A stretch of DNA of 46,486 nucleotides. Source: Runella sp. (GTDB lineage Bacteria > Bacteroidota > Bacteroidia > Cytophagales > Spirosomataceae). Below, one piece after another: positions 1 through 9,459 of the stretch. Below the pieces are notes generated by a model. It had not been told where the DNA came from and searched no databases. It saw only the letters and a list, made by a program, of their open reading frames with translations. The position numbers and the translations under genes were made by a program. Each line of letters starts with the position of its first letter. Position 1 is the stretch's first letter. Location of the stretch: contig NZ_JAIXST010000228.1 in assembly GCF_027484545.1 (NCBI RefSeq), positions 1 to 46,486 on the forward strand, written 5' to 3'.

Positions 1-75
1 GTGCTGTGACAACTTGGGCAAAATAGGTACATAATCTTTGAGTTTAGTCACTCCAAAGTTAGGCATTTGCCCCCG

Positions 76-106
76 TTGTCTATTTTTTTGTTATAGCATT
101 ACTTTG
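76..106 (+). promoter_or_regulatory. Putative Bacteroidota-type promoter
   Basis: TTG at 76-78 and TTACTTTG at 99-106 are 20 bp apart. This resembles the Bacteroidota sigma pattern (TTG or TTTG, about 19-20 bp, TAnnTTTG), with one mismatch in the -7 box. The predicted transcription start would be about 113, roughly 37 bp upstream of the ATG at 150. Found by eye only. Confidence 0.3.
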
Positions 107-149
107 CGCGCACTGCCGTCAATTTAAGTCTTACAAAAATTGAGAAACC

Positions 150-1547
150 ATGAAAAAAAACATTTACCCTTATTTGTTGGCACTTGCTATCTGTGGAGGC
201 AGTGCTGTTGGCTTTGCCCAGAACATAGTTTCGAACGGCCCACTAAAAGTTTCAGATAACAAACGGTTTTTGGTGCATGAAAACGGCAAACCCTTCTATT
301 GGTTGGGCGATACGGCTTGGGAATTGTTTCACCGACTGAATCGGGAAGAAGCCGATAAATACCTCAAAAACAGGGCTGAAAAAGGCTTTACCGTCATTCA
401 GGCGGTGGCTTTGGCCGAGCTGGATGGTGTTCGTGACCCCAATCCCTACGGAGAAATTCCATTGGAAAACAACGACCCGACCAAGCCGCGCGAAGCCTAT
501 TTCAAACACGTAGATTACATCATTGACCGTGCGGCCGAGTTGGGTTTGTACATTGCGTTGTTGCCTACGTGGGGCGACAAACTATCCAAAGAACGTTGGG
601 GGGAAGGACCAGAGGTTTTCAATGCCGAAAATGCCAAAATCTATGGCAAATGGATTGGCAATCGCTACAAAAACCGAAAAAATATCATTTGGGTCATGAT
701 GGGTGACCGCAACCCGCGAAATGAGGCTGACGTAAACACATGGCGAGCTATGGCAACTGGTATAGAAGAAGGTGTTGGAGGTCCCAATAAAGCCCTTATC
801 ACCGCTCATCCTCAACCCAATGACATGGCCGACGGCGGTTCGGGTAAATGGTTTCACCAAGACAATTGGTTCGATTTCAATATGTTCCAGACGGGACACT
901 GCCGCGAAAATCCCGTGTATGACCGCATTCAGGTAGCGTATAACCGCATGCCCATTAAGCCGACTATTGACGGAGAACCGATTTACGAAGACCATCCGGT
1001 TTGTTTCAACAGCAAAGAACTGGGTCTTTCCAATGCTTATGATTGCCGTATATCTGCTTACTTGGATGTGTTTGCGGGAGCTTTTGGCAATACCTACGGC
1101 TGTCATGATGTATGGCAAATGTACGCTCCCGGTCGCAAAAGCATCAATGGAGCAGCCATGCCTTGGTACGATGCTATCAACTTGCCGGCGGCAGGTCAAA
1201 TGCAATACCTTCGGAAATTGATTGAATCACGCCCGATGCTCGACCGAATTCCCGACCAAAGCGTCGTGACGCAATCGGGAGAAGTTTATGACCGGATTCA
1301 GGCGACTCGCGGCAAAGACTACGCTTTTGTGTATAGTGTGAAAGGAAAGGCCTTTACCGTAAATTTAGGAAAAATAGCGGGCGCTAACCTAACCGCTTTT
1401 TGGTACGATCCGCGTACCGGCAAGAGCAAAGAAGCGGGAACGTTTGCCAACAAAGGACAACAGGCATTTACGCCGCCTAACTCAGGTTATGGGCAGGATT
1501 GGGTATTGGTGTTGGACGATGCCGCCAAGAATTACGCAAAACTATGA
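150..1547 (+). CDS. Exported GH140-like (DUF4038) glycoside hydrolase
   Basis: A 465-residue protein with a Sec signal peptide (hydrophobic stretch at about 6-23, ending GFAQ). The body resembles DUF4038 (beta/alpha)8-barrel enzymes, the group that includes GH140 apiosidases: FYWLGDTAWELFHRL near residue 48, then IIWVMMGDRNPR and PTIDGEPIYEDHP. Asp186 in MMGDRN and Glu276 in DGEPIYED are the likely catalytic acids, by analogy with the family. The last 90 residues (FVYSVKGKAF to GQDWVLVLD) look like the beta-sandwich called a putative collagen-binding domain in many DUF4038 proteins. The stop overlaps the start of the next gene by 3 nt, so the two are translationally coupled. The exact substrate is not visible; it may release a side-chain sugar handled by the downstream oxidoreductase and ABC importer. 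Confidence 0.85.
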   Translation: MKKNIYPYLLALAICGGSAVGFAQNIVSNGPLKVSDNKRFLVHENGKPFYWLGDTAWELFHRLNREEADKYLKNRAEKGFTVIQAVALAELDGVRDPNPYGEIPLENNDPTKPREAYFKHVDYIIDRAAELGLYIALLPTWGDKLSKERWGEGPEVFNAENAKIYGKWIGNRYKNRKNIIWVMMGDRNPRNEADVNTWRAMATGIEEGVGGPNKALITAHPQPNDMADGGSGKWFHQDNWFDFNMFQTGHCRENPVYDRIQVAYNRMPIKPTIDGEPIYEDHPVCFNSKELGLSNAYDCRISAYLDVFAGAFGNTYGCHDVWQMYAPGRKSINGAAMPWYDAINLPAAGQMQYLRKLIESRPMLDRIPDQSVVTQSGEVYDRIQATRGKDYAFVYSVKGKAFTVNLGKIAGANLTAFWYDPRTGKSKEAGTFANKGQQAFTPPNSGYGQDWVLVLDDAAKNYAKL

Positions 1548-2569
1548 GAATTGCCATCGTCGGAACCGGTTTTTGGGCAAGGTACCAGATTCCTGCCTGG
1601 CAGGAACTGGAAGGGGTGGAAATTGTAGCCGCCTATAATCGAACGCGGTCAAAAGCGGAAGAAATGGCTCAAAAGTTCCGGATTTCTAAGGTACTATGAC
1701 AACGTAGAATCCTTACTCCTGAATGAAGAATTGGATTGCATTGACATCATCACGGATGTTGATACGCATCCAATTTTTGTAAAAATGGCGGCTGAAAGTG
1801 GTGTGAACGTTATTTGTCAAAAACCGATGGCGGCATCTTTTGCGTTGGCTCAGGAAATGACAAAAGTGTGTCGGAAACAGGGGGTAAAATTCTTTATTCA
1901 CGAAAATTTTCGTTGGCAGGCTCCTATCCGAGCCCTTAAAAAAGCCATACATTCGGGTGTGATTGGGGAGCCTTTCAAGGCAAGAGTTAGTTTTTGTTCC
2001 GGTTTTCCAGTATTTGATAATCAACCTTTTTTGGCTGAATTAGAGCAGTTTATCCTCACGGATATTGGCTCACACGTTTTGGATGTGTGCCGATTTTTAT
2101 TCGGCGAAGCAGACAATTTACGTTGCATGACTGGAAGAGTCAATCCCACCATCAAAGGCGAAGACGTAGCCTGATGGAAATGTAAAGCGGTCTGCATTGT
2201 TTTGCCGAAATGTCGTATGCGTCCATTTTGGAAAAAGAGTCTTTTCCCCAAACCTTGGTTTTGGTAGAAGGCACCAAAGGCTCGCTGCATTTGACCGACG
2301 ATTTTGTCTTGAAAACCACAACTCGGCAAGGGACTTTTTCGGAAATAATCAAACCCGTTTTGTACGATTGGCTTGACCCTGCGTACGCCGTAGTTCATTC
2401 GAGTATTGTGGATTGTAACCGAGACATTCTCAAGGGATTACGGGGGGGAGTTGCTGAAACGACGGGTGATGACAATTTTGAAACGGTAAAATTGGTCTTT
2501 GCGGCGTATGAATCTGCCCGAACGGGTAAAGTTATACGCCTAAAAAACCTCAGTGAATGGCTATCTTAA
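1544..2569 (+). pseudogene. Gfo/Idh/MocA-family oxidoreductase, multiply frameshifted
   Basis: The start at 1544 gives MRIAIVGTGFWARYQIPAW, a Rossmann NAD(P)-binding beta-alpha-beta with GxGxxA-like spacing, typical of Gfo/Idh/MocA dehydrogenases. The frame stops at 1697-1699 but homology continues in another frame (YYDNVESLL, DCIDIITDVDTHP, VICQKPMA with the family's EKP-like Lys, then FFIHENFRWQAP). This needs one extra base near 1691. A second break at about 2171 (one base missing) and an in-frame TAA at 2183 precede the last segment (SGLHCFAEMSYASILEK), which runs to 2569. The full product would be about 340 residues. It overlaps the ABC ATPase start at 2557. Either the gene is decayed or the sequence carries errors here; three lesions in 1 kb suggest the gene is not functional as written. 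Confidence 0.8.
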
Positions 2570-4041
2570 CCTTACAAACTATCTCCAAAACCTTCCCCGG
2601 CGTAAAAGCCCTTTCGGACGTTTCGTTTGCGTTGGAAGCAGGGGAAGTTCATGCGATTTGTGGTGAAAATGGAGCGGGTAAAAGCACTTTGATGAATATT
2701 CTGGCGGGCAATCTGCAACCGGATAGCGGTGGGAAAATTTTCATTGAGAATAAACCCGTGCAAATCAGGAACTTCAATCAGGCACGTGAACTCCGTATCG
2801 CCATTGTGTACCAGGAGCGTTCGTTGATTGAAATGCTGAGTATAGCCGAAAATATCTTTGCCAATCGGCACCCGAAAACCAAATGGGGATTGATTGATTA
2901 TCCGCAACTGTACGCCAACACGCAAGCCTTACTTGAACAACCCAATTTAACTCATTTGAGTCCGAAAACGCGGGTAGAAACGCTATCACCTGCGGAACGG
3001 CAAATGGTAGAAATCGCCAAGGCTTTGTCTCAAAACCCTCGAATTTTGATTTTGGATGAACCTACGGCCAGTATCTCCGAACAGGAAATCAATACACTTT
3101 TTGCAACGATTCGTGAGCTCAAAAAACAAGGCATTGCGGTGATTTATATCTCGCATCGCATGGCCGAAATCTTTGAAATTGCCGACCGAGTCACGGTGCT
3201 GAAAGACGGAAAATACCAAGTTACCCTCTCTATTTCTGAAACCAATTCCGCCCAACTCATCAGATTGATGGTTGGGCGTGACTTGGCTAAAATAGTGCAT
3301 GAGTCGGCAGCGCAGGCCGAAACGTTGTTGGAAGTTAAAGAGTTGGAAAGTGCTTTATTTCAGGATATTAATTTTCACATTAAAAAAGGCGAGATTGTTG
3401 CCTTGGCGGGGCTTGTAGGAGCAGGACGCACCGAAATAGCCCGAGCAATTTTCGGGATTGATGCCAAAACTGGTGGCAGTGTGTGGCTCGACGGACAATT
3501 GTGCAGCATTCATCATCCTGCCGATGCCATTGCCTACGGGATAGGTTACGTGCCCGAAGACCGAAAAAATCAGGGGCTTTTTTTGGACATGAGTGTGCAG
3601 GAGAATATTGTGGCGGGCAGGTTTTTGGGAAAACAAGCCATTTCAGACCAAGAGAAGCAACAAATTGCGACTCAATTCAAAGAAGACCTTCGTATTCAAA
3701 CACCTACTGTTTCGCAGAAAGTTAGGTTATTAAGCGGTGGAAATCAGCAAAAGTGCGTATTGGCCCGTTGGTTGCACCTGAATCCGAAACTGCTGATAGT
3801 AGACGAACCCACGCACGGAGTAGATGTAGGAGCGAAGTTTGAAATTTACGAACTGTTGAAAAAAATGGCGTTGACCAGCACCAGTATTTTACTGATTTCA
3901 AGCGAATTGCCTGAAGTGCTTGCGTTGGCGGACAGAATTCTGGTGGTTTATCACGGAAAAATTGTTGGTGAATTGAGCCGCTCGGAAGCTACCGAAGGGC
4001 GGATTTTGGCCTTGGCCTCGGGTGAAGAGAGTGACAAATAG
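2557..4041 (+). CDS. Sugar ABC importer ATPase, RbsA/MglA type
   Basis: A 494-residue protein with two ABC domains in tandem, the layout of ribose/galactose-type (CUT2) importer ATPases. Domain 1 has Walker A GENGAGKST (about residue 37), signature LSPAERQMVEIAKAL and Walker B ILILDEPTAS. Domain 2 has the degenerate Walker A GLVGAGRTE, signature LSGGNQQKCVLARWL and Walker B LLIVDEPTHGVD. One intact and one degenerate site is normal for this family. The start overlaps the end of the broken oxidoreductase by 13 nt. With the downstream permease and binding protein it forms a complete importer. The substrate is unknown; the GH140-like enzyme upstream suggests a monosaccharide released from plant polysaccharide. 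Confidence 0.95.
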   Translation: MAILTLQTISKTFPGVKALSDVSFALEAGEVHAICGENGAGKSTLMNILAGNLQPDSGGKIFIENKPVQIRNFNQARELRIAIVYQERSLIEMLSIAENIFANRHPKTKWGLIDYPQLYANTQALLEQPNLTHLSPKTRVETLSPAERQMVEIAKALSQNPRILILDEPTASISEQEINTLFATIRELKKQGIAVIYISHRMAEIFEIADRVTVLKDGKYQVTLSISETNSAQLIRLMVGRDLAKIVHESAAQAETLLEVKELESALFQDINFHIKKGEIVALAGLVGAGRTEIARAIFGIDAKTGGSVWLDGQLCSIHHPADAIAYGIGYVPEDRKNQGLFLDMSVQENIVAGRFLGKQAISDQEKQQIATQFKEDLRIQTPTVSQKVRLLSGGNQQKCVLARWLHLNPKLLIVDEPTHGVDVGAKFEIYELLKKMALTSTSILLISSELPEVLALADRILVVYHGKIVGELSRSEATEGRILALASGEESDK

Positions 4042-4055
4042 CACACGGATAAAAC

Positions 4056-4107
4056 GGATGTAACAGATTTGAACGGGTCTTTTTATCAGTTCAAATCCGT
4101 TACATCT
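4056..4107. repeat. Inverted repeat between ATPase and permease genes
   Basis: Arms 4056-4074 and 4089-4107 are complementary except for one mismatch (GGATGTAACAGATTTGAAC against GTTCAAATCCGTTACATCT-type), separated by a 14-nt T-rich loop. It could be a hairpin setting mRNA stability between the ATPase and permease genes, or one of the dispersed intergenic palindromes common in this genome. Confidence 0.6.
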
Positions 4108-4145
4108 GTTCAATCTGTGTTCAATCAGTAATCAAATAATAGAAA

Positions 4146-5303
4146 ATGAAATACCTGCAAGACCGAATTTTTACCTTATTTGTGCTCATTTTATTGGTGT
4201 GTATTGGGGCGTCGATTGCCTTTCCCCAACAGTTTCCCACGTTTGAGAATTTTAGCCAAATCCTGCTCAATGTCTCCATTGAAACCATTGTGGCGGTGGG
4301 GATGATGGTGTTGATGATTACGGGGGTTTTTGATCTTTCGGTAGGTTCGGTGGTGGCGTTGTCGGGTGGTTTAGCGACCTATTTGATGATGAACATGGGT
4401 ATTTCAATGCCGATTGCTGTGTTGGCGGGCTTATTGGCTTCTTTGGCCGTGGGTTGGGTTAATGGGTATTTTATTGCCAAAGTAGGCGTAAATCCGTTGA
4501 TACAAACGTTGGCAACGATGGGCATGGTACGGGGCTTGGCCTTGATGATTGCTGGGGCCGGTATTCAAGATCTGCCCTATGAATTCATTTATATCGGTCA
4601 AAGTAAACTGCTGAAAATCCAGTCGCCCATTTGGTGGATGTTGGCCCTTGTGTTGATTTTCCATGTACTGACAACCCGCACCGTTTTCTTTCGTCGCTTT
4701 TATTACATTGGCGGCAACGAAAAAGCGGCCGATTTGTCCGGAATCAGAGTCCGCAAAATGAAGCATTACGCTTTTATTCTTTCCGCATTTTTGGCAGGAA
4801 TCGCTGGAATTTTAATTGCTTCTCGCTTGGGTTCTGCCATTGCTTCCATTGGGAAAGGCATGGAGTTACGGGTAATTACAGCCGTGATTTTGGGCGGAGC
4901 CAGTTTGGCAGGAGGACAAGGCCGAATTGTTGGAGCGTTGCTGGGAACGGTTTTTATGGGCATTATTTCCAACGTCATGGTGCTGTCAAGAGTGTCGGGT
5001 TATTGGCAGGAAATTATTTTGGGAGCTATTCTGATTTTGGCTATTTGGTTTGATATTGTGGTACAAAAGCGCAGCCCCCTAACCCGCGCGGCGTCGCAGT
5101 GGCGCACCACCCGTCCCAATGGGGGAATAAAAAAAACAATTTCTTTATTGTTCCCCCTTTGGGCGGCAGCCGTTGCTGGGTTAGGGGGCTGGGCATTATC
5201 GTCCTGCGAAGGCCCGCCTCGTGATAAAACAGCCGCTAAAATCGGCGTTGTCAATGAGGCTGATTATGCCATGACCGAGGCGCCAACGTCGACGAAGAAT
5301 ACG
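4146..5303 (+). CDS. Sugar ABC importer permease, RbsC type, fused in frame to a binding-protein leader
   Basis: Residues 1 to about 308 form a typical RbsC/BPD_transp_2 permease. It has many hydrophobic helices, the MITGVFDLSVGSVVALSGG region, GVNPLIQTLATMGM and the ILGGASLAGGQGRIVGALLG loop. The family normally stops soon after a segment like ILAIWFDIVVQKR. Here the frame runs on through a palindromic repeat (5073-5190) that encodes SPLTRAASQWRTTRPNGG and then a hydrophobic stretch. It continues into a lipobox-like ALSSC and EGPPRDKTAAKIGVV, which looks like the front of the periplasmic sugar-binding protein. The frame ends after TSW, with the TGA overlapping the next ORF. The permease stop and the binding-protein start have therefore both been lost. 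The permease part is certain; the fusion may be real or a sequence artefact. Confidence 0.85.
5073..5190. repeat. Palindromic repeat element inserted in coding sequence
   Basis: Arms 5073-5085 (AGCCCCCTAACCC) and 5178-5190 (GGGTTAGGGGGCT) are perfectly complementary. Inside are a second pair, CCCAATGGGGGAA and TTCCCCCTTTGGG, around an A/T-rich centre. Such C-run/G-run palindromes are common intergenic elements in Cytophagales-like genomes. This copy sits at the junction of permease and binding protein and is translated in frame. Confidence 0.8.
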
Positions 5304-5305
5304 TC

Positions 5306-6172
5306 ATGGTGACTACGGCGACGAGCTTGCCCTTGTTTGTCACCCACGACCAGGCGGCGTTTAAAGCTTGGGGAAAGGCACGAGGCGTGAAAGTGAGTAT
5401 TGTGGGGCCTACCGACTGGAGTGTGCCCGCACAAATTGAAGCGATAGAGCAGGTAATTGCCACAAAACCCGCAGGAATGCTCATCAACGGTACCGATTTA
5501 GCAATAGCCAATGCCATCAACAAAGCCGTGGAAGCTGGTATTCCGACCGTCGTTTATGATTCAGAGATTCCGAGCAAACGGCATTGCTTTTTGGGGTCGG
5601 ATTGGTATCAGATGGGTTTGAAACAGGGAGAAGCTATTGGGAAATTGGCCAATGGAAAAAAAGGGAAAGTAGCTTGCGTGGGGATATTGGGTCAGAGCAA
5701 CCAAGAAGAAGGTTTCAGGGGGTTACAGGAGGCGTTAAAAAAGTATTCCAATCTTCAATTTTTGGGAAAATTTGAAACCCATAATTCAACGGAAGAAACG
5801 GCACGCATCACCTCTGATTTGATGAGCAGTTACCAGGATTTGGTTGCCATTGCTGGTTTCACCTCCGAAACAGGCCCGGGAATTGGTTTGGGAATTAAAG
5901 AAATGAACCGCGTGGGAAAAGTCATCGGTACCAATGTAGATGCCAGTCCGATATTGCTTAAATTGTTGAAAGAAGGCGTGTTGCAATTTTTAGTGGAGCA
6001 AAAACGAGAAACGTTTGTGTGGTACGGGGCGCAATTTTTATTTGATATGGTTCACAATGTCAATGCCTTTCCCAAAAACTACATTCAGGCAGGAAGCCAC
6101 GCGCTGCCGTATTCGGTCAATACGGGCATTATAGAAATCAATAAAAATAATGTAGATAGCTTCATTAAATAA
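5306..6172 (+). pseudogene. Periplasmic sugar-binding protein, RbsB type, 5' end frameshifted
   Basis: The 288-residue ORF is a Peripla_BP_4 (RbsB-like) binding protein lacking its first segment: VKVSIVGPTDWSVPAQIEAIEQVIATKPAGMLING, then VVYDSEIPSKRHCFLGSDWYQMGLKQGEA and GTNVDASPILLKLLKEG. The missing start lies upstream in another frame: a leader with lipobox-like LSSC (codons to about 5210), then KIGVVNEADYAM, fused to the permease. Immediately upstream in this frame the bases encode DEEYV, so a one-base slip between about 5260 and 5295 separates the halves. The repaired protein would be a lipoprotein of about 330 residues. As written, the 288-residue product has no export signal and would not serve the importer. 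Confidence 0.8.
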
Positions 6173-6355
6173 ACTTCGGTTTTTTGACGGAATAATACAA
6201 TGAATGGGTAAAATAGTATTATAAAACTGCGGAGGCGAATCTGTTACTTTGTAACAAATTACGAAGAGAATAGTACCATTTTTTGGGTACAATTCCTGTA
6301 TCGTACAACCGAACAGTAGTGTTTTTTTCATCATAGATAGATTGTTATTGCATAG

Positions 6356-6390
6356 ATTAGGGGTGGGTAGCTACCCATCCCTAATTTTTT
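6356..6390 (+). terminator. Strong rho-independent-type terminator
   Basis: ATTAGGGGTGGGTAGC at 6356-6371 pairs with GCTACCCATCCCTAAT, with one G-T wobble and almost no loop, followed by a run of six T. It lies between the ABC importer genes and the first GH26 gene. The rest of 6173-6414 shows no supportable gene. Confidence 0.7.
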
Positions 6391-6414
6391 ACAAAACCCA
6401 AAAATCAAACCCCT

Positions 6415-7533
6415 ATGCAAAGACCTCTCCTTCTGCTTGTTCTCCTTATGCCTTTTATTCGGGCGTTTTCTCAGATTGACAGGAAAGCCACGAAGGAAAC
6501 CCAATCCCTCTATACCAATTTAAAACGAATACAAAAACAAGGCGTACTGTTTGGACATCAGGATGGTTTGGCGTATGGACTGAACCGTGATTCAACGCGT
6601 TGGATGGGCGAAGAAAATCGTTCGGATGTAAAAACAGTTTCGGGTGAATTTCCCGCCGTCATTGGCTGGGACTTAGGAAGAATGGAGTTTGACAGTTCTC
6701 GAAATCTGGACGGAGTACCGTTTGATTTGATGAAAAAACGCATTGTGCAGCACTATCGAAGAGGCGGTATTAACACCATCAGTTGGCATCCGAATAATCC
6801 AATTGACCCCTCTAAAACGACGTGGGATAAAGTTGATTCGACCATCAAACGGGTGTTGAATGATAAAAAAAGCCTCAAATCTTACAAAAAATGGCTCGAT
6901 AAAGCCGCCGTTTTCTTCAAAAGTTTACAAATACCTGACGGCACCTTGGTGCCCATTATTTACCGTCCTTACCATGAACATACTGGCAGTTGGTTTTGGT
7001 GGGGTGCTGGGCATTGCAGTCCTGATGAGTACAAAGAGTTTTGGCAAATGACGGTGAAATACCTCCAGAAAAAGAAGAAAGTTCACAACCTGCTCATCGC
7101 GTATTCGACCGACCGCTTTACGTCCAAAGAGCATTATTTAGAACGATACCCGGGTAATGAGTGGGTGGATTTGGTCGGTTTTGACCTGTATCATCGCAAT
7201 GCACCCGCGACCAACGAAGCTTTCAAAGCCGACTTTCAAAGAATGGTTACGACCTTACAGGAAATTGCCACCGAAAACGACAAGCCCTGCGCCGTGACTG
7301 AAATGGGATTGGAAAAAGTCTCGGAAGCCAATTGGTGGACCAACATTGTATTGCCCGTGGTGCAGGATACCAAACTATCGTATTTTTTGGTGTGGCGTAA
7401 CGGTCGCCCGGACCATTATTACGCACCGTTTGAAGGTCAGAAAAGTGCGGCTGACTTTATGAAAATGATTCAATCCGGTAAAGTGTGGTTGGAAAGAAAA
7501 ACCGCCGACCAACGCTTCTACCAAAACAACTAA
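6415..7533 (+). CDS. Exported GH26 beta-mannanase (ManA-like)
   Basis: A 372-residue protein with a signal peptide (about 1-20, ending AFSQ). GH26 hallmarks follow: VLFGHQDGLAYG, then RPYHEHTGSWFWWG carrying the acid/base Glu188, and CAVTEMGLE carrying the nucleophile Glu296. YFLVWRN near the end is also typical. Length fits a single-domain GH26. The enzyme cleaves internal beta-1,4-mannosidic bonds; the Bacteroides fragilis homologue in the same gene order releases mannobiose. It is followed after 35 bp by the symporter. It is about as long as, and clearly paralogous to, the GH26 at 17,639 (shared QIDxxATKET start, ERYPGxEWVD). Confidence 0.93.
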   Translation: MQRPLLLLVLLMPFIRAFSQIDRKATKETQSLYTNLKRIQKQGVLFGHQDGLAYGLNRDSTRWMGEENRSDVKTVSGEFPAVIGWDLGRMEFDSSRNLDGVPFDLMKKRIVQHYRRGGINTISWHPNNPIDPSKTTWDKVDSTIKRVLNDKKSLKSYKKWLDKAAVFFKSLQIPDGTLVPIIYRPYHEHTGSWFWWGAGHCSPDEYKEFWQMTVKYLQKKKKVHNLLIAYSTDRFTSKEHYLERYPGNEWVDLVGFDLYHRNAPATNEAFKADFQRMVTTLQEIATENDKPCAVTEMGLEKVSEANWWTNIVLPVVQDTKLSYFLVWRNGRPDHYYAPFEGQKSAADFMKMIQSGKVWLERKTADQRFYQNN

Positions 7534-7568
7534 ACCATATCTGCCATTTCGGAAAAGAGAAGTAATCT

Positions 7569-9398
7569 ATGAAAATACAAGGACTTGATTTTTTAGTTAT
7601 CGCACTGTATCTGATAGTGATTTCGGCCATCGGAATCATCATGAAAAAACGCGCCCAACGCAGTAAAAACGACTATATGCTGGGCGGAAATACCCTGCCA
7701 TGGTGGATGTTGGGGATTTCCAATGCGTCGGGCATGTTTGATATTTCGGGCACTATTTGGATGGTGTCCATTATGTTTGTGTATGGCCTGAAAAGTATTT
7801 GGTTGGTGTGGCTTTGGCCCGTTTTTAACCAAGTGTTTTTGTTTGTCTATTTAGCAGTATGGCTGCGCCGGTCGGGGGCGTCGACGGGGGCGGAGTGGAT
7901 GCTTACGCGCTTCGGGACGAAGAAAGATGCCCAAATGGCCCATAAAATCATCATCGCTTTTGCGCTCTTGAGTTGCTTTGGTTTCATGGCGTACGGCTTT
8001 ATTGGTTTAGGGAAATTTATCGAAATCTTTCTCCCGTTTTCCTCCGTTGCTCCGTATGTACCGTTTCATGTTTCTCCTGAGTTTGTGCCTCATTTTTACG
8101 GCATCATCTTTACCCTTTTTGCGGTGTTTTATTCCGTTATGGGCGGAATGTCAAGCATTGTGTGGGCGGATGTGATACAGTACGGACTCATGGCATTGGG
8201 CTCGGTGTCCATTGGCATCATTGCTATGAGTGAACTCTCGGGGCAAACGCTCAATGTACCACCCGATTGGTCCAAAATCTTCTTCGGCTGGAACTTGAAT
8301 TTGGATTGGTCAAACATCATTGCTGACGTAAACCAAAAAATTACGGATGATAAATACAGTCCGTTCGGGATGTTTTTTTCGCTCATGTTGGCCAAGGGGA
8401 TTTTGGCAAGTATTGCCGGTCCGGCACCCAACTATGACATGCAAAAAATCCTTTCTACCAAGTCGCCCCGTGATGCGGCGCTTATGAGTATGTTTGTCAA
8501 TATCGTGTTGCTGCCCACGCGCTATTTCATGATCATTGGTTTTACCGTTTTGGGACTTTTGTACTATAATGACCTTAACATCCAAACGGCTTCGGGCGGC
8601 GTTGATTTTGAACGTATTTTGCCCGCCGCTATTCTCAAATTTGCTCCTGCGGGTCTGTTAGGGCTGTTTTTGGTTGAATTAATGGCGGCTTTTATGGGGA
8701 CTTTTGCCGGCACGCTCAACGCCGCCCAAGCCTACATTGTGAACGATATTTACCTCAAATCCATCAAACCCAAAGCAACTAACCGGGAAATCAGTCGGGT
8801 TAATTATCTGGTCGGTATTGTGGTCGTCGCGATCAGCATTGTGTTGGGTATTTTTGCCAAAGACGTCAACAGTGTTTTGCAGTGGATTGTGGGAGCTCTC
8901 TACGGTGGGTATGTAGCTGCCAACGTACTCAAATGGCATTGGTGGCGCTTCAATGGGTCGGGTTTTTTCTGGGGTATGGCGGCAGGGATTATTTCAGCTA
9001 TGGTTTTACCGTATGTTTTTCCCGATACGTTGCCCTTGTATTATTTCCCCTTGATTTTAGTGTTATCGGCGGTGGGTTCGGTAGCCGGTTCTTTGCTGAC
9101 ACCACCAACCGATAGAGAAGTGCTGAAGAAATTTTACCGCAATGTTCGCCCGTGGGGATTTTGGGGGCCGATTCATGACGCAGTGCTGAAAGAAGACCCT
9201 GCGTTTGAACGAAATAAAAATTTCAGTTGGGATCTATTTAATGTGGTGGTTGGGACCATCGCCCAAACTGCCATTACGTCGTTGCCCGTTTTTGTGGTGC
9301 TATTGATGCCCATGCAGGGTTTCATTACCGCGACAATATTGGCCGTTTGTGTTTTCATTTTGTGGAAAACCTGGTACAAAAAACTGCCAAGCGCTTAG
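7569..9398 (+). CDS. Sodium:solute symporter (SSS family), probable mannobiose importer (ManB-like)
   Basis: A 609-residue polytopic protein of the SSS/SSF family: LGGNTLPWWMLGISNASGMFD near the start, many hydrophobic helices, VMGGMSSIVWADVIQYGLM and FLVELMAAFMGTFAGTLNAAQAYIVNDIYLK in the core. It sits between a GH26 mannanase and a mannosylglucose phosphorylase, the position occupied in B. fragilis by the mannobiose importer. It most likely couples Na+ to uptake of mannobiose or another short manno-oligosaccharide. Other SSS substrates cannot be excluded from sequence alone. No SusC/SusD is present in the window, so outer-membrane entry must rely on genes elsewhere or porins. Confidence 0.88.
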   Translation: MKIQGLDFLVIALYLIVISAIGIIMKKRAQRSKNDYMLGGNTLPWWMLGISNASGMFDISGTIWMVSIMFVYGLKSIWLVWLWPVFNQVFLFVYLAVWLRRSGASTGAEWMLTRFGTKKDAQMAHKIIIAFALLSCFGFMAYGFIGLGKFIEIFLPFSSVAPYVPFHVSPEFVPHFYGIIFTLFAVFYSVMGGMSSIVWADVIQYGLMALGSVSIGIIAMSELSGQTLNVPPDWSKIFFGWNLNLDWSNIIADVNQKITDDKYSPFGMFFSLMLAKGILASIAGPAPNYDMQKILSTKSPRDAALMSMFVNIVLLPTRYFMIIGFTVLGLLYYNDLNIQTASGGVDFERILPAAILKFAPAGLLGLFLVELMAAFMGTFAGTLNAAQAYIVNDIYLKSIKPKATNREISRVNYLVGIVVVAISIVLGIFAKDVNSVLQWIVGALYGGYVAANVLKWHWWRFNGSGFFWGMAAGIISAMVLPYVFPDTLPLYYFPLILVLSAVGSVAGSLLTPPTDREVLKKFYRNVRPWGFWGPIHDAVLKEDPAFERNKNFSWDLFNVVVGTIAQTAITSLPVFVVLLMPMQGFITATILAVCVFILWKTWYKKLPSA

Positions 9399-9459
9399 CG
9401 GAGTGCCAAGTATGGATTGACCTGTTTTTGTTGAAACCTATGACTTATTACCTATCATA

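Noticed and set aside
582-1205. Minus-strand ORF of 207 residues inside the first gene
   Set aside because: Antisense shadow of a well-conserved GH140-like gene with no recognisable domain.
6038-6334. Minus-strand ORF of 98 residues between the ABC genes and GH26
   Set aside because: It mostly overlaps the binding-protein gene in antisense, has low-complexity hydrophobic content and no family likeness.
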